NCBI GenBank assembly: GCA_016789865.1
Contig: JAEUPC010000078.1
Coordinates: 28,263-92,262 of the forward strand
From: Rubrivivax sp.
Lineage (GTDB): Bacteria; Pseudomonadota; Gammaproteobacteria; Burkholderiales; Burkholderiaceae_C
Length of the DNA stretch: 64,000 nt
Direction: 5' to 3'
Shown: positions 1 to 9,552 of the stretch, one piece after another
How the letters are laid out: each line of letters opens with the position of its first letter
Numbering within the stretch: the stretch's first letter is position 1
Made by a program: the position numbers and the translations under genes
The notes under the pieces: generated by a model
Database searches by the model: none
Seen by the model: the letters and a program-made list of their open reading frames with translations, nothing else
What the model was told of the DNA's origin: nothing

Positions 1-534
1 GAAGCCGTAGAAGCGGTCGTAGCCGCGCCCGAGCGGCCAGCCGTCAAACGGGCCGGTGGGGCCGGTCTCCGACAGCGGCGTGACGTGCCACTTGCCGACC
101 ATGTAGTTCACGTAGCCGGCCGGGCGCAGCATCTCGGCCAGCGTGGCCGCCTCGGGCGCGATCTTGCCTCGGTAGCCCGGGTAGCCGCTGTCGAAGTTGG
201 CCAGGCAGCCCATGCCCACGCTGTGGTGGTTGCAGCCGGTCATCAGCGCGGCGCGCGTGGTGCTGCACATCGCCGTGGTGTGGAAGCCCGTGAGCCGCAC
301 GCCGCGCGCGGCCAGCGCGTCGATGGTGGGTGTGCGGATGGTCGAGCCGTAGCAGCCGAAGTCGGCGAAGCCGACATCGTCGAACAGCACAACGAGCACG
401 TTGGGCCGCTTCACCTCTTCGGACCGCCCGCCCGGCCCCGGCGGCCACCACGGGCGCGACTCGGCGACGGTGCGGCCGATGTGGCCAGCGAACGGGGCAT
501 GCGGCATGGCGGGCTCGGCGATGGGTGGCCCCAT
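1..534 (-). CDS. Arylsulfatase, N-terminal part (cut by window start)
   Basis: Reading the minus strand from an ATG at 534 gives 178 residues that run off the window. The fold start KRPNVLVVLFDD (residues 43-53) carries the paired metal-binding aspartates of alkaline-phosphatase-superfamily sulfatases. The modification motif is C-S-T-T-R, with Cys90 as the residue expected to be converted to formylglycine; it is followed by AALMTGCNHHSVGMG and, at 147-150, GKWH, all typical of arylsulfatases (sulfate monoester hydrolysis). The Pro usual at the third motif position is Thr here. There is no clear signal peptide; the first 40 residues are low in complexity, and a start at the second Met (507) is possible. 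The C-terminal metal ligands lie outside the window. It lies 60 nt downstream of the receiver-like gene on the same strand. Confidence 0.9.
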   Translation of the reverse strand, partial: MGPPIAEPAMPHAPFAGHIGRTVAESRPWWPPGPGGRSEEVKRPNVLVVLFDDVGFADFGCYGSTIRTPTIDALAARGVRLTGFHTTAMCSTTRAALMTGCNHHSVGMGCLANFDSGYPGYRGKIAPEAATLAEMLRPAGYVNYMVGKWHVTPLSETGPTGPFDGWPLGRGYDRFYGF

Positions 535-594
535 CGTAGGCGCGCCGCCCTGGCGCGGCCATCCGCAATGGCCCGACGCGCCGCGGGCCGCCGT

Positions 595-1968
595 TCAGGC
601 GTAGGTCGATTGCGGCGACGTGGGCGCGAAGCCCTGGCGCTGCAGGGTGCGGCCACCGACCAGGTCGAGCAACTCGTCGCGTTGCAGCGGCAGCGTCAGG
701 AACGCATCGACCTCGGCCAGCCCCAGCGACGATGCCGAGGCCATGCCCACCAGCGCCTGCGGTGCGCCCACCATCACCACGGCCGGCGGCTCGCGCCCGC
801 GGTCACCGGCCGCCAGGCGCAACTGCAGCGCCAGGCGTGCCGCGCCCTCCTGCCCGCTGCCTGCGTGCAGGAAAGCAAAGCGGAAGCCGCGGGTATTGAC
901 GCGGTCCAGCGCCTCGGCCGCATCGCGCGCACGGTGCACGGCAAAGCCGAAAGGCCCCACCTCGGCGACGAGGAAGCGGAACACCTCCTCGCCGGCGTCG
1001 ACCACCAGCACATGCTCGACGCGCGCTGGGGCCGGCCGCGGCGGCAGACGCGGGCGCGGCGCGCCGGCGGGGGCCGTCGCCCGTTGGGGCGGCAGCTCCT
1101 GGAGATCGATGGCCTGCGTGTCCCCCAGCCCGACCAGCGTGATGCGTTCATGCGCGGGCATCAGCGGCGGGCCGGGCGGCGCGGTAGGAGCCTGCATGAC
1201 CGCCGCGTCCGCCCGGCCAGGCAGGTCGGGCGCGGGACGGCGCTTCGCCCGGGCCGCCACGGGCCGTGCTGGAGGCTCGCCCGCCTCTTGGCACGGCGGG
1301 CCAGGCGCTGCGCTCACCGCCTGGGCAGGGGGTTGCAGCAGCGGGGGCGCGGGGCATGGGGTGGGTGTCGGACCGGCGTAGGCCGCCGGGGCCGCCACGG
1401 CGGCTGCGCTGGCGGCCGCGGTGGCCGTTGCCTCGTGATCAGGATCACGTTCGCACTCGCGATCACGCTTGCGCGCCGGCGCCGGCACGGGGGCCGGTGC
1501 AGGCGCGACGATGGGCACGGGTGCGCAGCCCAGGTTCGGCGCCACCTCGACAGCGGGCCGGGGTTCCGTGGCCTGCGCCCGCTGCGCCGGGCTCGGGGGC
1601 GCCGCACCTTCGCACACGGCTTCCACCCCGCCCGCCGGCCGGCCCAGCCGGTCGATGCGCGAGAACAGCCGCAGCACGTTCAGCGGGCGCGGCCAGTGCA
1701 GCAGCGCGCCCGGCAGCGTGCGGCTGCCTACGGCGACGATGCACAGGCTGCCCGGCGCATCGTCCGCGCGGGCCTGCAGTGCCTCGATGGCCAGCACCGC
1801 CTCGTCACCTTCGGCATCGGTATCGACCAGCAACAGCTCGGCCTTCTCGGGCCGCGAAACCTGGGCGTACGCAGGCTCGCGCTTGGGCGCGAGCCGGAGA
1901 AAGGCCTCCAGGGCGGCACGCTCCTGGGGCTTGAATCCCAGCAGCGCGATGCGCGTGGGCAGGCTCAT
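595..1968 (-). CDS. Degenerate double receiver-domain (CheY-like) protein
   Basis: 457 residues. The N-terminal about 110 residues have a receiver-like layout: a strand ending in LLLVDTD (Asp49) and a late RPLN segment at 94-97. A Pro/Ala-rich linker of about 200 residues follows. The last about 140 residues form a second receiver-like domain that begins HVLVVDAGEE. In this C-terminal domain the expected phospho-acceptor position reads FAFLHAG (His in place of Asp) and the usual TKP motif reads TLPL, so the conserved Lys is missing. It therefore probably does not accept phosphate in the classical way and may act as a protein-binding pseudo-receiver. No output domain is recognisable. It is separated from phoD by about 110 nt that contain two short hairpins. 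The family is inferred from fold pattern only. Confidence 0.6.
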   Translation of the reverse strand: MSLPTRIALLGFKPQERAALEAFLRLAPKREPAYAQVSRPEKAELLLVDTDAEGDEAVLAIEALQARADDAPGSLCIVAVGSRTLPGALLHWPRPLNVLRLFSRIDRLGRPAGGVEAVCEGAAPPSPAQRAQATEPRPAVEVAPNLGCAPVPIVAPAPAPVPAPARKRDRECERDPDHEATATAAASAAAVAAPAAYAGPTPTPCPAPPLLQPPAQAVSAAPGPPCQEAGEPPARPVAARAKRRPAPDLPGRADAAVMQAPTAPPGPPLMPAHERITLVGLGDTQAIDLQELPPQRATAPAGAPRPRLPPRPAPARVEHVLVVDAGEEVFRFLVAEVGPFGFAVHRARDAAEALDRVNTRGFRFAFLHAGSGQEGAARLALQLRLAAGDRGREPPAVVMVGAPQALVGMASASSLGLAEVDAFLTLPLQRDELLDLVGGRTLQRQGFAPTSPQSTYA

Positions 1969-1985
1969 CGCGAGACGGTCCTTGT

Positions 1986-2054
1986 GCGAGACGGCGGTGT
2001 CTCGCTATCGGCCGCCGCGCGCCGAACCTGAGCCCGCCGCCAGTGGTGCGGCGG
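1986..2054 (-). other. Two short hairpins after the PhoD-like gene
   Basis: GCGAGAC at 1986-1992 pairs with GTCTCGC at 1999-2005, and CCGCCGC at 2034-2040 pairs with GCGGCGG at 2048-2054. They lie between the stop of the PhoD-like gene and the start of the receiver-like gene. No T-tract follows in the direction of transcription, so an intrinsic terminator is not supported; they may affect mRNA stability. Confidence 0.3.
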
Positions 2055-2075
2055 AACTACGGCGCGGCGGGGTGC

Positions 2076-3698
2076 TCAGCGGGGCGTCAATGGCAGCCGC
2101 GCCGCGGGCCGCTCGCGGCCGGCCACGTCGTGGAACTGCAGCACCAATGCGCCGGTGTCGCCCTCGATGCGCAGCACGCCATAGGTGTGCTCGACCTGAC
2201 CGTCGTCGGTGTACAGGCGCTGGGGCTTCAGTGCCGCATCGACCTTTCCGCTGCCGGGGCCGGCGCGCAGCGCGCCGATATTGGCCTCGTGCACGTCGGG
2301 CTCGCCGTCGCCGTCCAGGTCGTAGGCGAAGAGGTTGCTGAAATGCTGGTCGCCGGTGAGGAAGACGACGTTGCGGATGCGCCGCTCGCGGATGTGGGCC
2401 ATCAACTCGTTCAGCTCGCGCCGGTAGCCGTAGGGGTTGCCGTCGTCGACTGCAGGCCACGAGTCGCGGTAGATGCGGCCTTGCGGGTCACGCTCGTTGC
2501 CGCCCTCGATCGACAGCGGCACCGTGCTGACCACGATCTTCCACGTCGCGCTGCTGCGGGCGAGCGCGTCCTTGAACCAGGCCTTTTGTGCCGCGCCGAG
2601 CATCGTCTTCGGCGCTGCATCGCTGTCGACGCGGTAGCGCGGGTCGCGGTGGCTGCGCGTGTCGAGCATGAACACTTCGGCGTGCGCGCCCCAGCGCCAG
2701 CTCCGCCACAGGCGCCGCGCCTCGGGGCTGCCGGAAGGCACGGTGGGAGCGGCGGCCGCGGCCGCAGCGGGCTCGGCCAGCACCGGGATCGGGTTCCACT
2801 CGAACATCGCCTGCCGCCCGGCGGCGTAGAGCGCGGGGCTGAAGAACACCGACTGGCGCCGGCCGCCCACGCGCGGGCGCGCCGGGTCGGACTGGCTGCG
2901 CAGCCTCGCGTCGCGCGCCGCTTCTTCGTCGGTGGGGCCGCGCGTGAGTTCGGGGCCGCCACTGTCGTTGACGAGTTCGTGGTCGTCCCAGGTGGCGATG
3001 ATCGGCGTCGTACGCAGGAAGCGGTCGAAGTGCGCATCGCTGCGGTGGTAGTGCCAGTCGCGCCGGAAGTCGTCGAGACTGCTCACGTAGCCGGCGCCCG
3101 GCTTGGGGATCTGGAACGCGTTGCCCTTGGCGAAGGTCCTGTCGGGCGCCTCGGCGGTGACGGGGCGGTCGGAGTACAGCATGTCGCCGAGTGCGATGAA
3201 GGCATCGGCGCTTTCGCCGCGCATCGGCTCGAAGATCGGCCAGCCGGCGCGGCCGCTCGGGTTGCCGGGCGCCAGCCGGCCGTAGCCCTGGCCGCCGAGA
3301 TCGGCGCCGAAAAGCAGCTTGACGCCGCGCCTGTCCGCCGGCGCCGGCGCCGTGACGAACGACGCACGCGCAGGCAGCGCCGTGCCGTCGCCGCGCACCA
3401 GCCGCCAGTGGTAGCGTGTATCGGCTGCGAGACCGCCGACTTCGGCCTGTGCGGTGAGCGCCCCGGCATCGATGCGCACCGGCAGTCGCGCGCGCACCTG
3501 CTCGAAGTGCGCGTCTTCGGCGACCTCGAAGCGGTGGTCGCCGGGCGCCTCGGCGCGGGCCCAGAGCACCGCGCCGTCGGGCCGTGGGTCGCCGGTGGCG
3601 AGCAACTGCGCGGCCGCAGGGGAGGCGCTGGCCAGCGCGGCCAGGGCCAGCGGGACGAGCCGGGCGGCGAGCTTCATGACGGGTGTCAACTCACGCAT
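2076..3698 (-). CDS. phoD: PhoD-like alkaline phosphatase/phosphodiesterase, exported
   Basis: 540 residues. A signal peptide with a hydrophobic stretch (about residues 9-30, ending SPAAAQ) points to export. A PhoD N-terminal beta domain with a DGAVLWAR motif is followed by the metallophosphatase core: FGADLGG (Asp132), ALGDMLYSD (Asp172, Tyr175), TWDDHELVND (Asp238, Asp239, His240) and LTGDQHFSN (Asp450, His452). The family uses iron and calcium to cleave phosphate mono- and diesters in the periplasm. The ATG at 3698 has a GAGG 8 nt upstream and overlaps the phosphonate monoester hydrolase stop by 8 nt, so the two are translationally coupled. A second ATG at 3677 would start closer to the hydrophobic core. 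With the upstream hydrolase it probably releases phosphate from organophosphorus esters. Confidence 0.88.
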   Translation of the reverse strand: MRELTPVMKLAARLVPLALAALASASPAAAQLLATGDPRPDGAVLWARAEAPGDHRFEVAEDAHFEQVRARLPVRIDAGALTAQAEVGGLAADTRYHWRLVRGDGTALPARASFVTAPAPADRRGVKLLFGADLGGQGYGRLAPGNPSGRAGWPIFEPMRGESADAFIALGDMLYSDRPVTAEAPDRTFAKGNAFQIPKPGAGYVSSLDDFRRDWHYHRSDAHFDRFLRTTPIIATWDDHELVNDSGGPELTRGPTDEEAARDARLRSQSDPARPRVGGRRQSVFFSPALYAAGRQAMFEWNPIPVLAEPAAAAAAAPTVPSGSPEARRLWRSWRWGAHAEVFMLDTRSHRDPRYRVDSDAAPKTMLGAAQKAWFKDALARSSATWKIVVSTVPLSIEGGNERDPQGRIYRDSWPAVDDGNPYGYRRELNELMAHIRERRIRNVVFLTGDQHFSNLFAYDLDGDGEPDVHEANIGALRAGPGSGKVDAALKPQRLYTDDGQVEHTYGVLRIEGDTGALVLQFHDVAGRERPAARLPLTPR

Positions 3699-5223
3699 CG
3701 AATTGCCTCAGCCCCTGCTTGCTGATCGCGTAGCCGGTAAGCGTGCGGTCGGCCTGCGACAGCCGCCAGTCGAGCATGCGGCGCGTGCAATGCAGTGCGG
3801 CTTCGCGGTGCGCCGGGTCATCGGCGACGTTGACGAGCCAGTGCGGGTCGCTGGGCAGGTGGAACATCAGCGGCGGCAGCGCCGCGCAGTGCACATAGGC
3901 AAATCGTTCGTCCAGCTGCACCGCGAGCGAGCAGTCGTCGCGCGGAATGCCCAGCCGCTCGTGCGCCGCGCCGCCGGCGAGATCGCGGAAGTCGTATTCC
4001 CAGTGCGCCTCGCGCCGCCACTGTGAAGGGCCCGGCGATCGGGTGAAGGGCAGCAGCGAGCGGCCGTTGCACTGCCGCGGCACCGGCGCGCCCAGCCACT
4101 GCATGATGGTCGGCAGCACGTCGACGTTCTCGGTGAACGCCTGCACCTGCTTGCCGCGCGTGGCGTCGGCCTCGGGCCGCGGGTCGACCACGATGCACGG
4201 CACGTGGTAGCTCTGCGGGAAGTAGCCGCGCTTGGCCACCAGGTGGTGGTCGCCGAGCTGCTCGCCGTGGTCGGAGGTGAGCACGATGAGCGTGCGCTCC
4301 AGTTGGCCGGTGTCTTGCAGCAGCTGCATCACGCGGCCGACATGGTGGTCCACCTCGGCCAGCAGGCCGAAGTAGGCGGCACGCATGCGCCCCACGTCGG
4401 CCAGGCTCAGGTCGCGCGCCAGGCCCGGCATCCAGTGCATCGCGCTGCTGACCTTCATCGTGTCGAGGATGAGCTTGGTGAGCGGGTGCACCGCGGCCTC
4501 GGCCTCGGCGCTGGCGGCGCGCACCGGCGGCAGCGTGTCCTTGGGGTGCACCCGCTGGTGCCACGGTGCCGAGGGCATGAGCGGCGGATGCGGGCGGAAG
4601 AAGCCCAGGTGCATGAACCAGGGTTTCTTCGCGCGGATGCGCAGGTAGTCGAGCGCACCCTCGGCGCACCACGCGGTGTCGGTGTGCTGCTCGGCGATGG
4701 GGCTGGGCGCGAACCAGGTCGGGTCGTGCTCGCCGGGCGGCGGGCGGAACAGCTGCTCGTAGGTGTCGGGGATGGTGTAGCCCTGCCCCGACAGCCAGGC
4801 CAGGTAGTGCGCGCGCGGCTCTTCGAAATCGCGCACGATGTTCCAGCCGCCGGCGATGGAGTTGGTGGTGAAGCGCGGGTCGTTGGCATGCGCGTGCCGC
4901 GGGTCGGGCACGGTGGTGGTGTAGCCCACCAGCGCGGGCTCGTAGCCCAGTTCGCGCGCGAACATCGGCAGCGTCTTCAGGTGCTGCGCGGTCGGCGCGT
5001 CGTTGGTGATGACGCGGTGGTTCATCACGTACATGCCGGTGGCGATGGAGGCGCGGCTGGGGCCGCAGGGCGAGCCCTGCGCGTAGTGGCGGCGGAAGGT
5101 GACGCCGCGCGCGGCCAGGCGGTCGATGTGGGGCGTGACGGCGTTGGGGTGGCCGACGCAGCGCAGCGCGTCGCCGCGCAGCTGGTCGATGATGAGCAGC
5201 AGGACGTTGGGTTGGTCAGGCAT
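3691..5223 (-). CDS. pehA: Phosphonate monoester hydrolase / phosphodiesterase (sulfatase superfamily)
   Basis: 510 residues with the layout of the Rhizobium/Burkholderia phosphonate monoester hydrolases. Metal-binding Asp13 lies in LLLIIDQ. The formylglycine motif is C-G-P-S-R at 53-57, followed by MNHRVITND and GYTTTVPDPRH. The second metal site is in TSDHGEQLGDHH (Asp318, His319). The conserved C-terminal end is WRLSQADRTLTGY. These segments match the family as I remember it. The enzymes hydrolyse phosphonate monoesters and phosphate diesters, releasing an alcohol and a free phosphonate. No signal peptide is seen, so it is probably cytoplasmic and acts on imported esters. The gene sits between a peptide-type ABC importer and phoD, downstream of the phosphonate importer genes, which supports a role in phosphonate ester use. 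Confidence 0.88.
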   Translation of the reverse strand: MPDQPNVLLLIIDQLRGDALRCVGHPNAVTPHIDRLAARGVTFRRHYAQGSPCGPSRASIATGMYVMNHRVITNDAPTAQHLKTLPMFARELGYEPALVGYTTTVPDPRHAHANDPRFTTNSIAGGWNIVRDFEEPRAHYLAWLSGQGYTIPDTYEQLFRPPPGEHDPTWFAPSPIAEQHTDTAWCAEGALDYLRIRAKKPWFMHLGFFRPHPPLMPSAPWHQRVHPKDTLPPVRAASAEAEAAVHPLTKLILDTMKVSSAMHWMPGLARDLSLADVGRMRAAYFGLLAEVDHHVGRVMQLLQDTGQLERTLIVLTSDHGEQLGDHHLVAKRGYFPQSYHVPCIVVDPRPEADATRGKQVQAFTENVDVLPTIMQWLGAPVPRQCNGRSLLPFTRSPGPSQWRREAHWEYDFRDLAGGAAHERLGIPRDDCSLAVQLDERFAYVHCAALPPLMFHLPSDPHWLVNVADDPAHREAALHCTRRMLDWRLSQADRTLTGYAISKQGLRQFDA

Positions 5224-5256
5224 GGCGGTCGGGCACGGTGGTCAGGCGTTCAGCTC

Positions 5257-5417
5257 AGAGCCTGTGACTTATTCGGGCGTGCCCGAGCAGCGCGCCAGAA
5301 GGCGTCCGATCGAGGCGCAAATGCGAGCCATAGCCCGGGCTATGGCGAGCATTTGCAACGAAGAGCGGGCGTCTTCTGGCGTGATGAGCGGGCATGCGCG
5401 AATAAGTCACAGGCTCT
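5257..5417. repeat. 161-bp imperfect palindrome (MITE-like or RNA hairpin)
   Basis: The outer 19 bp AGAGCCTGTGACTTATTCG at 5257-5275 return exactly inverted at 5399-5417. Both arms then stay alignable across about 80 bp with scattered mismatches, meeting at a perfect 20-bp palindrome at 5327-5346. It fills the gap between the ABC ATPase gene and the phosphonate monoester hydrolase gene, and its right end touches the ATPase stop codon. It codes for nothing recognisable. It may be a non-autonomous mobile element or a long transcribed hairpin. Confidence 0.75.
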
Positions 5418-6570
5418 CAGGCGCGCGTGTCGGCGCGCGCCAGATCGTGCAGACGCAAACAGGCGGCGCGGTGCGAGGGTCCGGTCGCGATCGATGAGAC
5501 CGACCCGCCCGTCACCTCGATCAGCGCCGGAATCTCGCCGGCGCAGGCCGGCACGGCATGCGGGCAGCGCGTGCGGAACACGCAGCCGCTCGGGCGGTCG
5601 ATGCCGCTGGGCGGCTCGCCGGCCAGCGGCTCGAGCTTGGGTCGCACGGTGGGGTCGGGCACCGGCACCGCAGCCAGCAGCGCGCGCGTGTACGGGTGCG
5701 CGGGGTGCGCGAAGACCTCGGCCGTGGGGCCGACCTCGACCAGCCGGCCGAGGTACATCACCGCCACGCGGTCGGCCACCATGCGCACGACACCGAGGTT
5801 GTGCGTGATGAAGAGCATCGTCAGGCCCAGCCGCCTGCGCAACTCGGCCAGCATGCGCAGGATCTGCGCCTGCACCGAGACATCGAGCGACGACACGGCC
5901 TCGTCGGCGACGATGAAGCGCGGCTGCAACGCCAGCGCCCGCGCGATGCCCACGCGCTGGCGCTGCCCGCCGGAAAGCGCGTGCGGGAAGCGCCGCGCCA
6001 ACGAGGCATCGAGCCCGACCAGCGCCAGCACTTCGGCCACGCGCGCCGCACGTTCGGCGCGTGTGCCGACCTTGTGCACCGCCAGCCCCTCGGCGACGAT
6101 CTCGCCCACCGACTGCCGCGGGTCGAGCGAGGCGAACGGGTCCTGGAACACGATCTGCATCTGCCGGCGCAGCGCGCGCAGCTCGGGCGGCGGCAGGCCG
6201 ATGAGGCTTTGGCCGTCGAAGCGGATGTCGCCGGCGGTCGGCTCGATCAGGCGCAGCAGCGTGCGGCCCAGCGTCGTCTTGCCCGAGCCCGACTCGCCCA
6301 CCAGCGCCAGCACTTCGCCTTCGCGCACGCTGAGGTCGACACCGTCCACGGCCTTCAGCGTGCGCGCGCGCCACCAGCGGCGGCCGAGCGGAAACCAGGT
6401 GGAGACACGCTCGGCGACGAGCAGGTCGCGGGCGGGGCCGGTTGGAACGGAAGGCACCGCCGCTGAATCACCCGCGGACCCGCGGGCCTGGCGATCGGGG
6501 GCGCCGCTCGTCATGCCGATCGTCGCGCCGCTCGTCATGCCGGTCGTCGTGCCGGTCGTCCTGCCGCTGG

Positions 6571-6574
<4 letters not shown>
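5417..6574 (-). CDS. Peptide/nickel-type ABC transporter ATPase, DppF/OppF-like
   Basis: 385 residues from the ATG at 6574, which overlaps the upstream ATPase stop as ATGA. After a Thr/Ser/Gly-rich head made by a 12-nt tandem repeat, the ATPase shows Walker [11 protein letters not shown]-loop QDPFASLD, signature LSGGQRQR, Walker B with ADEAVSSLD and H-loop THN. The C-terminal oligopeptide-ATPase tail carries the Cys-rich [14 protein letters not shown] segment. It powers import through the DppB/DppC-like permeases encoded upstream. Later ATGs at 6538 and 6514, one in each of two further repeat units, are possible alternative starts. Its place between the phosphonate importer genes and the phosphonate ester hydrolase suggests an organophosphonate ester or phosphonopeptide as the substrate (inference). 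Confidence 0.9.

Positions 6575-6598
<24 letters not shown>
6503..6598. repeat. 12-nt tandem repeat, 8 units, over the junction of two ABC ATPase genes
   Basis: Eight units related to GCCGCTCGTCAT (plus strand), starting at 6503. They encode the last residues of the upstream ATPase and the first about 24 residues of the downstream ATPase in another frame. The unit length is a multiple of three, so copy-number changes keep both frames open. Units 1, 3 and 6 end in CAT and so supply three possible in-frame ATG starts (6514, 6538, 6574). Confidence 0.85.
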
Positions 6599-7648
<1,050 letters not shown>

Positions 7649-7656
<8 letters not shown>

Positions 7657-8578
7657 CTACTTTCACGTCCAGCACGTCGCGCAGCCAGTCGCCCAGCATC
7701 TGCACGATGAAGGTGATGGTGACGATCACCAGCGCCGGCGCCACCGCCACCCACCAGGCGAAGATGAGGTGGTCGCGGCCGTCGCCGACCATGCGGCCGA
7801 GCGACGCGGTGGGCGGCTGCACGCCGATGCCGAGGAACGACAGCGAAGACTCCAGCAGCAGGATCGACGGGAAGTTCAGCGTCAGCAGCACGATCAGCGG
7901 GCTGGCGATGTTGGGCAGCACATGCTTCACGGCGATCCACGTCGTGCTGGCGCCCAATGCCCGGCTGGCTTCGATGAACGGCATCTCGCGCACCTGCAGC
8001 ACCTGGCCGCGCACGATGCGGGCGTAGGTCTCCCAGCGCGCCAGGCCGACGAGCAGGATCAGCACCGGAATGTCGGAACCGAAGGCCGCGATGCCCACCA
8101 GCACCAGCAACAAGAAGGGCACGGTGATGAAGACATCCACCACCATCATCACCACCCGGTCGACCCAGCCGCCGACCAGCCCGCTGACCAGGCCGGCCAG
8201 CGTGCCCACCACCGCGCTGACGATGAGACCCAGCAACGCAATGCCCACGCTGACGCGGATGCCGTGGATGCAGCGCGAGAGCAGGTCGCGGCCGAGCTGG
8301 TCGGTGCCCAGCCAATGCCCGGTCTCGTAGCCTTCCATGCCGAGCGGCGCCTTGAGCTTGAGCAGGATCTGCGTCTGCACCGGGTCGTGCGGCGCCACCC
8401 ACGGCGCGAACAGCGCGGCCAGCGCCAGCACCACACCGATGCAGATGCAGCCCTTGATGACGCCGGGCATGCGCCGCCAGGCCAGGCGGCGGCGCAGCGT
8501 GAAGCCGGCATCGGCCTCATCGGTGCCGACCGCTGTTGCGACGGCGGTCGCGGCGGTGGCTGCGCTGGCGTCGTTCAT
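7649..8578 (-). CDS. Peptide/nickel-type ABC transporter permease, DppC-like
   Basis: 309 residues. An N-terminal cytoplasmic tail and one membrane segment ([15 protein letters not shown]) are followed by the periplasmic stretch [16 protein letters not shown], a hallmark of DppC/OppC permeases. Five further membrane segments contain the coupling (EAA) loop [21 protein letters not shown]. It forms the translocation path with the DppB-like subunit. Its start is 7 nt after the DppB-like stop and its end overlaps the DppD-like start by 8 nt. Confidence 0.92.
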
Positions 8579-8585
8579 GCCGCGC

Positions 8586-9506
8586 TCACGATTCCACCCG
8601 CACGCGCGGGTCCGCCACGGCGTACAGCAGGTCGACGACGAGGTTCACGCCCACCACCACCAGCGCGTAGGCGATGACGCCGAACTGCAGGATGGGGAAG
8701 TCGCGCCGCGACACCGAGCCGGTGAGCACCTTGCCCACGCCCGGCCACGAAAACACGGTCTCGACGATCAACGAGCCGTTGACCAGCCCCGCCACCTCGA
8801 GCCCGAAGACGGTGATCAGCGGCAGCACCGCGTTGCGCAGCGCGTGCAGGCCGATGACGCGCGGCTCCATCAGACCCTTGGCGCGCGCGGTGCGCACGTA
8901 GTCCTGGTTCAGCACATCGAGCAGTGTGCTGCGCATGTAGCGCGCGTTCACGGCCATCAGCGGAAGCGCCAGCGTCACCGCCGGCAGCACGTAATGCGCG
9001 GGTGTGCTGGCGCCGGTGCTGGGCAGCCAGTTCAGGTGGTAGCCGAAGACGAGGATCAGCAGGATGGCGATGATGAAAGACGGCACCGCGTAGCCGACGA
9101 AGGTGAAGGCCACCGCCGCGCGCGCCCCGGCCTTGCCGCGCCACAACGCACTGGCCATGCCCAGCGGCAGACCCACCACCGTGCCCAGCAGCAGCGCCAG
9201 GCCGGCAAGCTGCAGCGTCGGGCCCATGCGCTCGGCATACACGGTGGTGACCGGCCGGCGCTCGACGATGCTGACGCCGAACTCGCCGCGCGCGATGTTG
9301 CGCAGGTACAGCGCGAACTGCTGCGGCAGCGGCTGGTCCAGGCCCCACTCGCGCTCCAGCTCGACGGTCTGCTCGGGCGTGGCACCGTCGCCGTACAGCA
9401 GGTCGACCGGTGAGCCGGTCATGCGTACCGCGGCAAAGCACCCGGCCAGCACCAAGAGGACGGTCAGCAGCGCGCGAGCGACGCGCCAGGCGAGGAAGTG
9501 CAACAT
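8586..9506 (-). CDS. Peptide/nickel-type ABC transporter permease, DppB-like
   Basis: 306 residues. It starts with the typical DppB head (one membrane helix, then a periplasmic region ending in [10 protein letters not shown]) and has the coupling loop [24 protein letters not shown]. Six membrane segments are expected and readable. It partners the DppC-like permease immediately downstream. 46 nt separate it from the stop of the binding-protein gene. Confidence 0.92.
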   Translation of the reverse strand: MLHFLAWRVARALLTVLLVLAGCFAAVRMTGSPVDLLYGDGATPEQTVELEREWGLDQPLPQQFALYLRNIARGEFGVSIVERRPVTTVYAERMGPTLQLAGLALLLGTVVGLPLGMASALWRGKAGARAAVAFTFVGYAVPSFIIAILLILVFGYHLNWLPSTGASTPAHYVLPAVTLALPLMAVNARYMRSTLLDVLNQDYVRTARAKGLMEPRVIGLHALRNAVLPLITVFGLEVAGLVNGSLIVETVFSWPGVGKVLTGSVSRRDFPILQFGVIAYALVVVGVNLVVDLLYAVADPRVRVES

Positions 9507-9552
9507 CGCCCTGGGGCGCGCGGGCTGCGTCTTCTTTCAGCGATCCGGCAAT

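Noticed and set aside
8337-9413. Long open frames opposite and overlapping the real genes across the window
   Set aside because: At about 70% GC, stop codons are rare in shadow frames. These readings are rich in Arg, Ala, His and Pro and have no family motifs, while the opposite strand encodes clear conserved proteins.
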